Source of the DNA: Pelagomonas calceolata
Taxonomy: Eukaryota; Sar; Pelagophyceae; Pelagomonadales; Pelagomonadaceae
Direction: 5' to 3'
Assembly: GCA_918797485.1 (NCBI GenBank)
Contig: CAKKNE010000001.1
Coordinates: forward strand, 1,922,001 to 1,986,000
Length of the DNA: 64,000 nucleotides
Positions 8,566 to 16,942 of this stretch are shown piece after piece. The notes under the pieces were generated by a model. The model was not told the DNA's origin. It saw only the letters and a program-made list of their open reading frames with translations, and ran no database searches. Every line of letters starts with the position of its first letter. Position 1 is the stretch's first letter. The position numbers and the translations under genes were made by a program.

Positions 8566-10125
8566 CTACTTCTTCGACCGGTCGTCGACGTGCATGTGCA
8601 GGACCGGGGCCTTCTCGTCGGACGTGATGCGCACCTCCGTGTCCGCCGGTTTTTGTTTTTGCGCCACGAGGTACTGCGTGAGGTCCACGCCCATGGCCTT
8701 CAGCTTCTCGAGGTAAAACATCTCGTCGTCCGTCGTCGCCTTGGCCGAGGCGCGGCGCTCGTCGGAGCGCGTGCGCTCGATGTCGAGGTCCAATTTATTG
8801 GTCGTCACCTCGGCCTCCTTCTCCTTGAGGTGTCGGTCGACCCTCCTTAGTGATTTCATGTCCTCGATGTCCTGCTCTTTGACGGCTGTCTCCTTTTCAA
8901 TCTTCAGCTTCGTCTCGTCGACGAGGTTCTGCTTGAGCATCGCGTCGATGTCGCGGCTGAAGCCGTAGCCCCGGTACGTGACTTTTGATACTTTGTAGCC
9001 GATCTGGTCGGCGCGTTGCGTCGACTGCTTGAACATCTTCAGATCATTCAACTCGTGGGTCCGCTCCTTGAGCTGGTCGAGCGTGCACTTCGAGACGAAC
9101 TCCGTGAGATCCGCCGTGATGGACACCTTCAGATCGGTCACAGGATCGTGCGTGCTATTCAGTAATTTCTCGACGTCAACCAACTGCATGAAGACCATGA
9201 CGTCCATGGAGACCTCCGCGTTGTCGAAGGATCGCAGTCGAGGTATGGTCACCTCCACCTGGTCCGGGAGTGTCTTGAGGACGTTGAACCGGCCGCGCTC
9301 GCCGTGGAGCGCCGACGTGGCGCTCCACTTGAACTCGTGGACCCACTCGTTCGACGCGGGGATGTGCACCGTCGGGCCCGTGACGACGCGCCTCTTTATA
9401 TTACTCTCCGTCCGCAGATACGACACGATGTGCTCGTTCGCGTCCAACATAATGCAGCGCTTGACGGCGATGCTCCGATGCTTCGTCGGGTCGAACCAGA
9501 CGTTCGCCGGCCCGGGGATGTGTTCCGTGTTGCCCTCCTTGTCGACGATCACGAGGTAGCGAATCGCGTCGGCGATGTACTCCCTCATGAACTCAATCTG
9601 GTCGCCCAGGAGCCGCTTCTTGGCCGGACCGACGACGACCTCGGCGCGGCCGTCCGGCTTCCAGACGATGGCGCGCTGGCCGTCGCGGACCGTGATCGAG
9701 TCGAACCAACCGAGCGCCGGCGACGTCTTCGCTCCTGACGTCTTGGCTCCTGGCGACGACGCCGGAACCGGCGGACCGGACCGGTGGCCTTGACGAAGAA
9801 GGTGGACGGGCGCCTCCGCGACCAAGACCGCGACGGGCTTCCCGACCGGCGCCTCGCCGCCCGCCGGCACGAGGATCTTCGAGACGTAGCCCTCCTCGCC
9901 CATGTGCTCCCACGAGATGCTCGCCTTGTCCGTGTCGACGTCGGCGAGCGTGTCGCCCTCTTCCACGTAGTCGCCCTCGGCCTTGTGCCAGGCCGCGATC
10001 GTGCCGGCCTCCATCGTCGGAGATAATGCGGGCATCACCAGCGTCTGGCGGCCCGCCGCGAACCAGCGCGCCGCTCCCAGGCGGCGCGCCGCGTGGCGCA
10101 GGTGGAGCATGCGCGTTGCGAGCAT
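8566..10125 (-). CDS. Lipoyl domain fused to SPFH/band-7-like protein, mitochondrial presequence
   Basis: 519 residues in one frame. Residues 1-27 are an Arg-rich amphipathic presequence. Residues 28-104 are a lipoyl domain as in dihydrolipoamide acyltransferases (MPALSPTMEAGTIAAW, EEGDTL, and DVDTDKAS with K67 as the expected lipoylated lysine, then GGEAPVGKPVAVLV). After a 40-residue linker comes an SPFH/band-7 or vault-shoulder-like region (about 145-420: ANEHIVSYLRTE, VTIPRLRSFDNAEVSMDVMV, DQIGYKVSKVTYRGYGFSRD), then a charged coiled coil. No E3-binding or acyltransferase domain is present. A role as a lipoylated scaffold of the mitochondrial inner membrane is inference. Confidence 0.8.
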   Translation of the reverse strand: MLATRMLHLRHAARRLGAARWFAAGRQTLVMPALSPTMEAGTIAAWHKAEGDYVEEGDTLADVDTDKASISWEHMGEEGYVSKILVPAGGEAPVGKPVAVLVAEAPVHLLRQGHRSGPPVPASSPGAKTSGAKTSPALGWFDSITVRDGQRAIVWKPDGRAEVVVGPAKKRLLGDQIEFMREYIADAIRYLVIVDKEGNTEHIPGPANVWFDPTKHRSIAVKRCIMLDANEHIVSYLRTESNIKRRVVTGPTVHIPASNEWVHEFKWSATSALHGERGRFNVLKTLPDQVEVTIPRLRSFDNAEVSMDVMVFMQLVDVEKLLNSTHDPVTDLKVSITADLTEFVSKCTLDQLKERTHELNDLKMFKQSTQRADQIGYKVSKVTYRGYGFSRDIDAMLKQNLVDETKLKIEKETAVKEQDIEDMKSLRRVDRHLKEKEAEVTTNKLDLDIERTRSDERRASAKATTDDEMFYLEKLKAMGVDLTQYLVAQKQKPADTEVRITSDEKAPVLHMHVDDRSKK

Positions 10126-10308
10126 CGAGCACGTGCGGAGCCGCCTTGTGCTTTATGTATGTATGTACAGGCTGCCCAAGCGACCTGTTGCAGCCGTTCC
10201 CGTGGGGGTCCGCGCGGCCGGACCTCGCCGCTGGTGCAAGCGCGCTGTGCCGCGCCCAAATCCTCCGGAACGCCGCAGTTGGGAGTTGGAAGCAATCTTG
10301 GGAGATTT

Positions 10309-10332
10309 CCTAGTGTCTTACCGGCAGCTAGC
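10309..10332 (+). promoter_or_regulatory. Dispersed upstream word, copy 2
   Basis: CCTAGTGTCTTACCGGCAGC followed by TAGC. It sits almost exactly midway between divergent starts at 10125 (183 nt away) and 10529 (196 nt away). The remainder of 10126-10528 holds nothing I can name. Confidence 0.7.
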
Positions 10333-10528
10333 TGATTATATGCCCGGTTTCGTTTTTTATCAAAATCCGAGCCCTTTTTGCTACTGGTGGCGCACTCTGG
10401 CAGCCATTACGGGACAGTGCTAGACCCATACTTATCGACGCCGCAACCTAAGCAGCGCGCAGCGGCACGGGACGGCAACAAATCCATAAAGCTTTACCCG
10501 GTCCCCGCATAGCAGGACGCCGCGCACC

Positions 10529-11713
10529 ATGGACGCCCTCACAGCCAAACTCAGCAAGATGTCCAAGCCCCAGATCATTTTGACGGCGGCGGGCGCGGGC
10601 ATCGCCATGGCCATCGCGTATCGACTGGCCGACCGCACGCTCGACAGTATCATACCGAAGAAGAAACCAGAAGAGGAAATAGTGGAAGATGAGCCCAAGG
10701 CGCACGCCGCGCCGCCGGCCGAGGGCGCCAAGGTGCTGAGCGGGTGCTACGACGTGAAAATCGGGGATCGAGTTGTTGCCGATGTGGCCCATAAAAATGT
10801 CCGGGCGGGCGACGTCGGGAGGGTTGTCGGTTTAGTCGCGGGGCGAGGGTCGGAGGCGGGCCGCGCGCGAGTGAATTTTGAGGGAGATAGAGGAGAGTAC
10901 AACTACATGATGGGCCAGCAGTGCCATAGATTACCGATCGTTGATGACATTGTTGTGGGGGATCAGGTGATTGTGGCGGCGACGGGCAAGCGAGGTGTTA
11001 TAGCAGGTGGCTGCGAAGGGAGCGCCACGAAGGTGCAGGTCGACGTTGATGGTAAAACAGTTATTGTGGAACGGGAGGACCTCGATCATGCGCCGCTCGT
11101 GGGCAAGTTCCTGACGAAGGGTGACTGTGTCCGGGCTTGTGCTCCTTTTGAGCACGTCGGGGTTGGTGATAGAGGCGTCGTGGCGGGGCCCTGTTCGTCG
11201 CTAGGCTTGGACTCCTTCCGCTCTAGAGTTCTGGTGGACTTCGGGACGAAGGGGCGCTACAACTACACGCGCGCGCAATTGGCCTTTGAAAGTCTCGTGG
11301 GAGACTACGCGAAAGAAGATAAAGTGGTAGCGACGCAGCCCTTGCCCGGTGTCCCTGTGGGTGAGACTGGTGTGGTCATTGGACTCGCAAGACCTCGGGG
11401 CTGTGCTGCGCTACGAGTAGATTTTGGACCGAGAGGAACCGTAGACGCCGACGTCAATAGTTTAGACCACGCTCCCCTCGTCCCGGGCCACCGCATCAAG
11501 AAGGGCGACCGCATCGTCGCGAAGGTCGCCTATGAAGAAACGGAGGTCGGCGATGTGGGAGTGGTGGTCGGCCCCTGCGACCGCGAGATGCACGCGCGGG
11601 ACTTGAGAGTGTGTGTCTTGTGGGAGCGCACGAAGGCCAAGAACAACTGGCAGCCGGGGCGCCACATCGAGCTCGCGTCCGAGTCGCGGCGCATGGAGTC
11701 GTCGGCGCAGTAG
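10529..11713 (+). CDS. N-anchored protein with five SH3/KOW-like repeats
   Basis: 394 residues. A hydrophobic helix at about residues 14-34 (IILTAAGAGIAMAIAYRLA) is a probable N-terminal anchor, followed by an acidic linker. From about residue 73 there are five repeats of 55-70 residues with the pattern GDRVVA, then VGDVGRVVG, then a strand pair ending VRVDFG and YNY or HAPLV. This is the look of small all-beta SH3/KOW-like barrels (for example KIGDRVVADVAHKNV and IKKGDRIVAKVAYEETEV). Such repeats usually bind protein or nucleic acid. No family name can be given. It ends 42 nt before the convergent gene at 11756. Confidence 0.65.
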   Translation: MDALTAKLSKMSKPQIILTAAGAGIAMAIAYRLADRTLDSIIPKKKPEEEIVEDEPKAHAAPPAEGAKVLSGCYDVKIGDRVVADVAHKNVRAGDVGRVVGLVAGRGSEAGRARVNFEGDRGEYNYMMGQQCHRLPIVDDIVVGDQVIVAATGKRGVIAGGCEGSATKVQVDVDGKTVIVEREDLDHAPLVGKFLTKGDCVRACAPFEHVGVGDRGVVAGPCSSLGLDSFRSRVLVDFGTKGRYNYTRAQLAFESLVGDYAKEDKVVATQPLPGVPVGETGVVIGLARPRGCAALRVDFGPRGTVDADVNSLDHAPLVPGHRIKKGDRIVAKVAYEETEVGDVGVVVGPCDREMHARDLRVCVLWERTKAKNNWQPGRHIELASESRRMESSAQ

Positions 11714-11755
11714 CGACCTTTTTTGAACCCCCTCGCCCCGACTAACACTACCACA

Positions 11756-12376
11756 TTACACGTACGGGACGAGGTCCTCCTTCGCATAGAGCTCAAGCTC
11801 GAGGCCGACTTCGTAGAACGACGTCACCGAGTCGACGGGGATCTCGGAATCGGTATGCGCGAGCGTCAGCGACCCGCACATGGTACGTATGGCGCCCTTC
11901 GTCACCTCCTGGAGCAGCGCGTAGTCTTTGTAGTACGGCGCGAGGGGCCGTTCCCGCGCGCGGTTCTTCGCCGCGAGCGCGTCGTCGACGGCGGACTCGA
12001 GCGCCGCGAGATCCAGGGTCGCCGCCAGCGCGTCGTAGCCGACCTCCAGGATCACGCCGTCCCGCGGCGCGTTCGGCGCGTGCTCAGGGTCGATCGCCGC
12101 GGGCAGCGTCACGAGCGCTCGGGGTATCGCGAGCTCTTCGGCCACGGCGCGCGTGATCGCCGAGATTCCGGTGGGCTCCAGTGGGTCGCCTTGCGTCACG
12201 AGAATGGCTTGCCGCTCGGTTATCCGCGGCCGCAGCGCCGCGGCGACGCGTCGTGCCACCTCGGCCGGGTCGCGCTGGTCCCGTCGGCCGGTGCCTCCCT
12301 CGACTACTATCGGTGCGAAGTCTTTGAGCTTCGTGAGTGCGGCCGTGCCTGTCAACAGGCTGCTGCAGACCTTCAT
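11756..12376 (-). CDS. Unidentified 206-residue protein
   Basis: The frame starts with ATG at 12376 and ends GLELELYAKEDLVPYV. It has alternating hydrophobic strands and helices (FAPIVVEGGTGRRDQRD, ERQAILVTQGDPLEPTG) typical of a small alpha/beta soluble domain; AILVTQGDPLEPTGISAITR could be a nucleotide- or phosphate-binding loop but matches no consensus I know. There is no signal peptide or span. The region 12377-12642 upstream contains no further gene that I can support. Confidence 0.5.
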   Translation of the reverse strand: MKVCSSLLTGTAALTKLKDFAPIVVEGGTGRRDQRDPAEVARRVAAALRPRITERQAILVTQGDPLEPTGISAITRAVAEELAIPRALVTLPAAIDPEHAPNAPRDGVILEVGYDALAATLDLAALESAVDDALAAKNRARERPLAPYYKDYALLQEVTKGAIRTMCGSLTLAHTDSEIPVDSVTSFYEVGLELELYAKEDLVPYV

Positions 12377-12642
12377 GGTACCTCGTCGTCACAGTGCAGG
12401 CGCGTCGTCACGGCTCGTCGTCAGAGTGCAGAGGCAGTGCTTGTGCAAGCACGGCTGCTCAGCTTTGCAGCCTCGTAGCGATGCGCAGCGATGTAATTTC
12501 GCGTGGCACTCGCGAAGCTGGCTTAAGTAACGATTGTAGCTCAACTTTTCACACGTATGATGCGGCTTACTCAAGGTGCGGCTCAATTTTGAGCAAAAAT
12601 GGGTGCGCGAAACCCGCGATTAAAAAACTACAAAACCTCCCC

Positions 12643-13197
12643 TTACCCGTCCATCGTCTGCCTTCCTAAATAAATCTCCATGATCGGGTGGACCGCGAAG
12701 TCCGCGATGCGGTCCCGGTACTTCATCTTCAAATCCACGAGGTCCGCGTCGAACGTGTCGAACATCGACTGCACGAGCTCCTCCAATTGTTCGAAGTCCA
12801 TGCGGTCGTCCCCAAAGTACTCGCAGGTCTTGGCCATGCTCACGAAGCAGCTCTGGACGTCTTCTTGACTCAAATAACCACTGCCTTTTTCATCCCAAAT
12901 TTCCAGGGCGATGTGTATCCTTTCTTCCAGCGTGTTGTTCGTGATCGTCGCTAGTCCACTCAAAAATGGCTTCGAGGGCACCTCGTCGTTCCCTCGCTTA
13001 TCATACAACGTGAATAACCGCTCGTGAATATCCCTATCACTTTCATCGACGCTACAAGCGACCTCGGCCGCCTCCCAGCCCTCCCTATGTATAGTTTTTT
13101 TTCCATCTTTTTCAGCCTTCTTCTTCAAGGCGAGCAACTCCTGCCGGTTCGACTGGTAGACCTGGCTGATCACCGCCACGTTCATCGTATTGCCCAT
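12643..13197 (-). CDS. EF-hand calcium sensor, probably N-myristoylated
   Basis: 184 residues starting MGNTMN; Gly2 makes N-myristoylation plausible. The size and layout resemble recoverin/calcineurin-B-like sensors. One loop (IWDEKGSGYLSQEDV) fits an EF-hand well; the N-terminal one (LYDKRGNDEVPSKPF) and the C-terminal one are degenerate, so it may bind few calcium ions. It likely responds to calcium at a membrane and binds a helical target. Confidence 0.7.
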   Translation of the reverse strand: MGNTMNVAVISQVYQSNRQELLALKKKAEKDGKKTIHREGWEAAEVACSVDESDRDIHERLFTLYDKRGNDEVPSKPFLSGLATITNNTLEERIHIALEIWDEKGSGYLSQEDVQSCFVSMAKTCEYFGDDRMDFEQLEELVQSMFDTFDADLVDLKMKYRDRIADFAVHPIMEIYLGRQTMDG

Positions 13198-13657
13198 GGT
13201 GGCTGGTGGCTGGTGTGTAGGTACGGTAGGGCGGTGCGGGCAGCTTTCTGCGGCCGCGCTGGGACGCGGTAGGTTCTGCTCGACGCGTCGACGGCGTGGT
13301 GCGGACGGAGCGAGGCGTGGGAGCCTGACAAGGGGCGCGCCAAGCGCTGTTTTTCACACGAATCACGGGTTTTTCTCAAGGGATGGGCCGCCGAGAGCGA
13401 CCCCGCGAGCCTTCCCACGAGAACTGCAGCGCTGAGCGACGCCGGGCTCCGCTCGACCAAACTCTAGCTGGGACTGGTGTGCCGACTGCCATCGTCCGCA
13501 CGTGGGCGTGTGCGCGCGCGGCCCCGTCTGAAAAAGGACTCAGGGGCGTCGTCGAGGACCACTGACCACTCGTGCGGCTGCCCGACGAGCAGGAACCACT
13601 CCAGTGCCCGGGACCTCACCGGAGGGTCGGGGCCAGCAACCAGTCCAGCGGCAGACC
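13198..13657. other. Divergent intergenic region, no clear elements
   Basis: 460 nt between starts at 13197 and 13658. Both strands have open frames without recognisable domains. CTCTAGCTGGGACTGGTGTG at 13461-13480 is too weak to count as a copy of the upstream word. Confidence 0.35.
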
Positions 13658-15826
13658 ATGGGGGCTGGAGGCTCGACGGCCGGCGCGGCGGGCGACGACG
13701 AGGTCGAGTTCCGACCTAGAAGGCAGCGCTACGCGGGACCCGGCACGCAGCCCGTCCCGCCGGGCCATCTGCGGGTGAGGGTCCCGCCCGGCCTCGGTCC
13801 TGGTAGTGAAGCCGCGTTTCAGACGCCTGATGGGAGAGTCATGCGCGCCGTGATTCCGGCCGGCGCTAGAGCCGGTTCGGTGTTTGATGTCAGACTCCCA
13901 CCGCGGCGCGACATCTCGGTGAGCGAGCGGCAAGAAGTGAATGACATGGCAGCCCGCCAATTGAGTGCGATGGCTGCTGTCCGAAACACCTTGGGCGACG
14001 TGGTCATTGACGACGAAGCCATCGAGGGGGCGTTGGTCGTGCACAACTTCGACGTGGAGAAGGCCGTGGCCCATTTGATCGAGAGCGGCGCGCTCACGCA
14101 GCGCGTGGCCAACGACTCCGGGACGCAATTAGTCAATCAACACTCCCGGGACGTCGGCGAGGACGCGCCCCTGCTCACGACGGCGCCGTCGCCGAAGCCC
14201 TCGGCGGACGCCTACGTGAATGAATTAAATAGGCCGCTCGAGACGCAAGTCAACCCGCTGCGGGCGGGCCTGGCTTTGGAAAGCGGCCAATCGCTGACGA
14301 GGGGCCGGCCGCACCGCCTCGACGAGTCGAAGGACGTGCTGGATCCATCAAGGTGCTTGCTGAGCGACGGCGGCAGCGCCGCGGACGCCAAGCCCGCCCC
14401 CAGTGACTTCCGGGCGGTCGACGCGAGCGGGGCGGAGGCCAAGACCGCGGCGCTGCAGCGCCTCGGCGCGCGAGACGCGGCGCGGGCCGACGCCAAGGCC
14501 GCCGCGCCCGTGAACGCGTCGCCTGGCGCGGGGCAAGCGACGACAGCTCCAGCCGTCTTCGAGCGGCAGAACGCCGCCGCCGTCCGCAGTTTAGCTCAAT
14601 CGCCCCTCACAACAACGGCAACAGCGGACCTCCTCGACTTCACGGCGTCCGCGAAAGACGAGCCCGCCCAGTTCTTCGAACCACAAAACATGAGCGACGC
14701 CGACGCCAAGGAAGCCTTACAGGTCGTCGAGGCCAAGGAGGCCGCGGAAGATACTCCGGTCACTACATTGGAAGTAGTGGACTCGCACGTCGACCGCATA
14801 TCGATGGAAGACATCGGAAAATGCACAAATAACTTCGGGACTTGTCTCGGCGAAGGCGGCGTCGGAAGTGTTTATAGGGGCAATCGTAATGGGGATGTGG
14901 CGGTGAAGCGGCTGAGAAACTTCTTCTCCGAGGGTTATGATTTCGTCGTCGAGGTGAACGTGTTGGCGCGCCTTGGACATAGGAACCTGGTGCCGCTGTT
15001 GGGCTACACGTGCGACGCGACGGAGCGGTGTTTAGTGTATGAGTTCTGCAAGGGCGGGTCGGTGTTTGCCAAATTGCGGACGCCGCGCGCGTTAACCTGG
15101 TCCGACCGGTTGGATATCGCGGACGACGTCGCGAGCGGCCTGAAACATTTGAGGGAGAACGACGTCGTGCACGGCGGCGTGAAGACGACGAATATCCTAC
15201 TAGCGAGCAGTGAACCGCCCTACGTCGCGAAGCTGGGCGATGGGGGCCTCGGACGACTATTGGTCAGAAATGAGGGCAAGCCGGTCATCCCACAGACAGC
15301 CGTGGACCACTCTCGAGGTTATGTAGATCCCGCCTATGCGAAGAAGGGGAACGTGGTGGCTGCCTCCGACGTCTACGCTTGTGGGGTGGTGCTGCTGGAA
15401 CTGCTGTCGGGCCAGCTGCCGTTTACTCCTGGAAGGGAGCCTCCAGCACTCGCACAATTCGCCTTTGACGCCGACTACGACGAGAAAACTCTGTTGGATC
15501 CGACATTGTCCGACTGTCCGCCGAGAGTGGCTTCTGGTCTGTCAGAAGTCGCGGCCAAGTGCCTCTCCGAAAAACGAAAGCAGCGCTGCAAAATTAGGGA
15601 AGTGAGCGAATCATTACATGATCTGCGGGACGCGATGCGCAACTTCCGGATGGCGACCTTATCGAGGACGGGCCTGACGCCCGTGCGTCGAGGGGCTGCG
15701 TCGTTACAGGCCGTGAGGGCGGTCAGCGCCTTCGGCGGCCTCGGCAGCGCGCGGCCGTTGCGACCGGCGCCCGTGCTCCAGCAGTCACCAGGTACAAGAC
15801 TAGGAGCAAAGCCGCTGCCGTTCTAA
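13658..15826 (+). CDS. UBA-like and receptor-kinase-like pseudokinase
   Basis: The ATG at 13658 gives MGAGGS, an N-myristoylation context, and 722 residues. Residues 25-70 carry the VPPGLGPGSEAAFQ / IPAGARAGSVFDVRLP double motif common in stramenopile proteins. About 89-144 resembles a UBA helix bundle (DEAIEGALVVHNFDVEKAVAH). A disordered Ala-rich stretch leads to a TKL/plant-RLK-type kinase domain from about residue 378: glycine loop LGEGGVGSVYRG, VAVKRL lysine, then HGGVKTTN where HRDxKxxN is expected, and GDGGLGR for DFG. The catalytic Asp of HRD is replaced by Gly while Lys and Asn remain, so it is probably a pseudokinase acting as a membrane-linked scaffold. Confidence 0.8.
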   Translation: MGAGGSTAGAAGDDEVEFRPRRQRYAGPGTQPVPPGHLRVRVPPGLGPGSEAAFQTPDGRVMRAVIPAGARAGSVFDVRLPPRRDISVSERQEVNDMAARQLSAMAAVRNTLGDVVIDDEAIEGALVVHNFDVEKAVAHLIESGALTQRVANDSGTQLVNQHSRDVGEDAPLLTTAPSPKPSADAYVNELNRPLETQVNPLRAGLALESGQSLTRGRPHRLDESKDVLDPSRCLLSDGGSAADAKPAPSDFRAVDASGAEAKTAALQRLGARDAARADAKAAAPVNASPGAGQATTAPAVFERQNAAAVRSLAQSPLTTTATADLLDFTASAKDEPAQFFEPQNMSDADAKEALQVVEAKEAAEDTPVTTLEVVDSHVDRISMEDIGKCTNNFGTCLGEGGVGSVYRGNRNGDVAVKRLRNFFSEGYDFVVEVNVLARLGHRNLVPLLGYTCDATERCLVYEFCKGGSVFAKLRTPRALTWSDRLDIADDVASGLKHLRENDVVHGGVKTTNILLASSEPPYVAKLGDGGLGRLLVRNEGKPVIPQTAVDHSRGYVDPAYAKKGNVVAASDVYACGVVLLELLSGQLPFTPGREPPALAQFAFDADYDEKTLLDPTLSDCPPRVASGLSEVAAKCLSEKRKQRCKIREVSESLHDLRDAMRNFRMATLSRTGLTPVRRGAASLQAVRAVSAFGGLGSARPLRPAPVLQQSPGTRLGAKPLPF

Positions 15827-15937
15827 CCACAAGTATATTGTTATTAATCGCTGCATCCTGGTCCCGTTGTTTGGAACGCGGTACTCGCAGAAGTCGCAGT
15901 CACATCACATGAGATAGCGTCGATGGCGGGGAGCAAC

Positions 15938-16753
15938 TCACCGGTCGCTGTCGAGCACGAGCTCATAAACCGGGACGCCCGCCTTTGCATACTTCCTCTC
16001 AAAAAGCGTCAGCGGATCATGCAAATCAGACAGTTCGTAGGGTCCTTTCGATACGAGGTCTGGCCTGATACCCAGCTCACCCGCCCTGCGACAAGCGAGG
16101 CGGAACTCCTCGAGGTACGTCCGCCACGACGCGCGCACCGTCAATTTGTGACCGCAGGCTTGTAACAGAGAAGGCAGGCTCGCGTGGCCCTGGAAGCGCA
16201 TTTTCAAGTGTTTATCTTTCGGGTACGGGTTGGGGTACAACAGATACGTCTCCTCCACCCTCAGATCGTTTGAATCGTTCAGGAGGCGCCAGAAGTCGCC
16301 CAGTTCCGCCCGGAGCAGCAATGCGTTGTCCGGCGCGTCGTTTGATTTTGAAAGGCGCGCCTCCGAGCGGTCGACCCCGATCACGGTTCTGTCCGGGTGG
16401 CGCGCGGAGAGCTTCAGCGTGCTGCGGCCCGTGCCGCAGCCCGCGTCGATGATGAGAGGCGCGGCTCGGCTTCTGGCGAACTCTGCTGCCGTTTGGAACG
16501 CTGCTCGTGTGTGCGCCGCGATTGGTCTTTTGTTAAGGTACGTCGCGTGCTGCGCGACGTGCCTTTCTACGAGTTGATGGACGGCCGCCTCGTCGACGTC
16601 GCGTTCCGGGATGGCGTAGATGCTGGACGCGTCGTCTGGGGCCGCGTGAAGTGCTGCTGCTCGCAGTGCACCTGTCTTGGCTCGCAGCAGCCTCCTCGCA
16701 CCGAGTGTTGCAGTTCTGCTGATCGAGAGCATCATGAGCAGTATGTAGAGCAT
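15938..16753 (-). CDS. TrmB-like tRNA (guanine-N7) methyltransferase
   Basis: 271 residues. The SAM-binding motif IIDAGCGTGRSTLKLA-like (IIDAGCGTGRSTLKL), the acidic VIGVDRSEARLSK strand and the family signature LLYPNPYPKDKHLKMRFQGH are all present, followed by LTVRASWRTYLEEF. These fit the TrmB/METTL1 family, which makes m7G46 in tRNA. The first 45 residues are hydrophobic then basic (MLYILLMMLSISRTATLGARR), suggesting organelle targeting. It could be a TrmB-like protein with another substrate. The dispersed upstream word lies 62 nt before the start. Confidence 0.8.
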   Translation of the reverse strand: MLYILLMMLSISRTATLGARRLLRAKTGALRAAALHAAPDDASSIYAIPERDVDEAAVHQLVERHVAQHATYLNKRPIAAHTRAAFQTAAEFARSRAAPLIIDAGCGTGRSTLKLSARHPDRTVIGVDRSEARLSKSNDAPDNALLLRAELGDFWRLLNDSNDLRVEETYLLYPNPYPKDKHLKMRFQGHASLPSLLQACGHKLTVRASWRTYLEEFRLACRRAGELGIRPDLVSKGPYELSDLHDPLTLFERKYAKAGVPVYELVLDSDR

Positions 16754-16815
16754 CGCTAAAAGTTCAGATATGCATTAATGGGGTCGGCAGCGCCCAAAAA
16801 CTCAGGCGAAGCCGC

Positions 16816-16843
16816 GCTAGCGGCATGTAAGACACTAGCAAGC
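16816..16843 (+). promoter_or_regulatory. Dispersed upstream word, copy 3
   Basis: GCTAGCGGCATGTAAGACAC then TAGCAAGC: a consensus copy. It lies 62 nt upstream of the TrmB-like gene start at 16753 and 100 nt beyond the end of the next minus-strand gene. Confidence 0.75.
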
Positions 16844-16942
16844 GGGCCCGGGGGGAGCGGGAGGGGTACGGGGGACCCCGCGACGTAACTAGCCTGAGCC
16901 TGAGCGGATTTTCTCGGGAACTAGACCTCTTACCACACCAAC

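Noticed and set aside
9730-9790. Possible 58-nt GT..AG intron between lipoyl and SPFH parts
   Set aside because: Its removal would shift the frame, while the unspliced frame is open through both domains.
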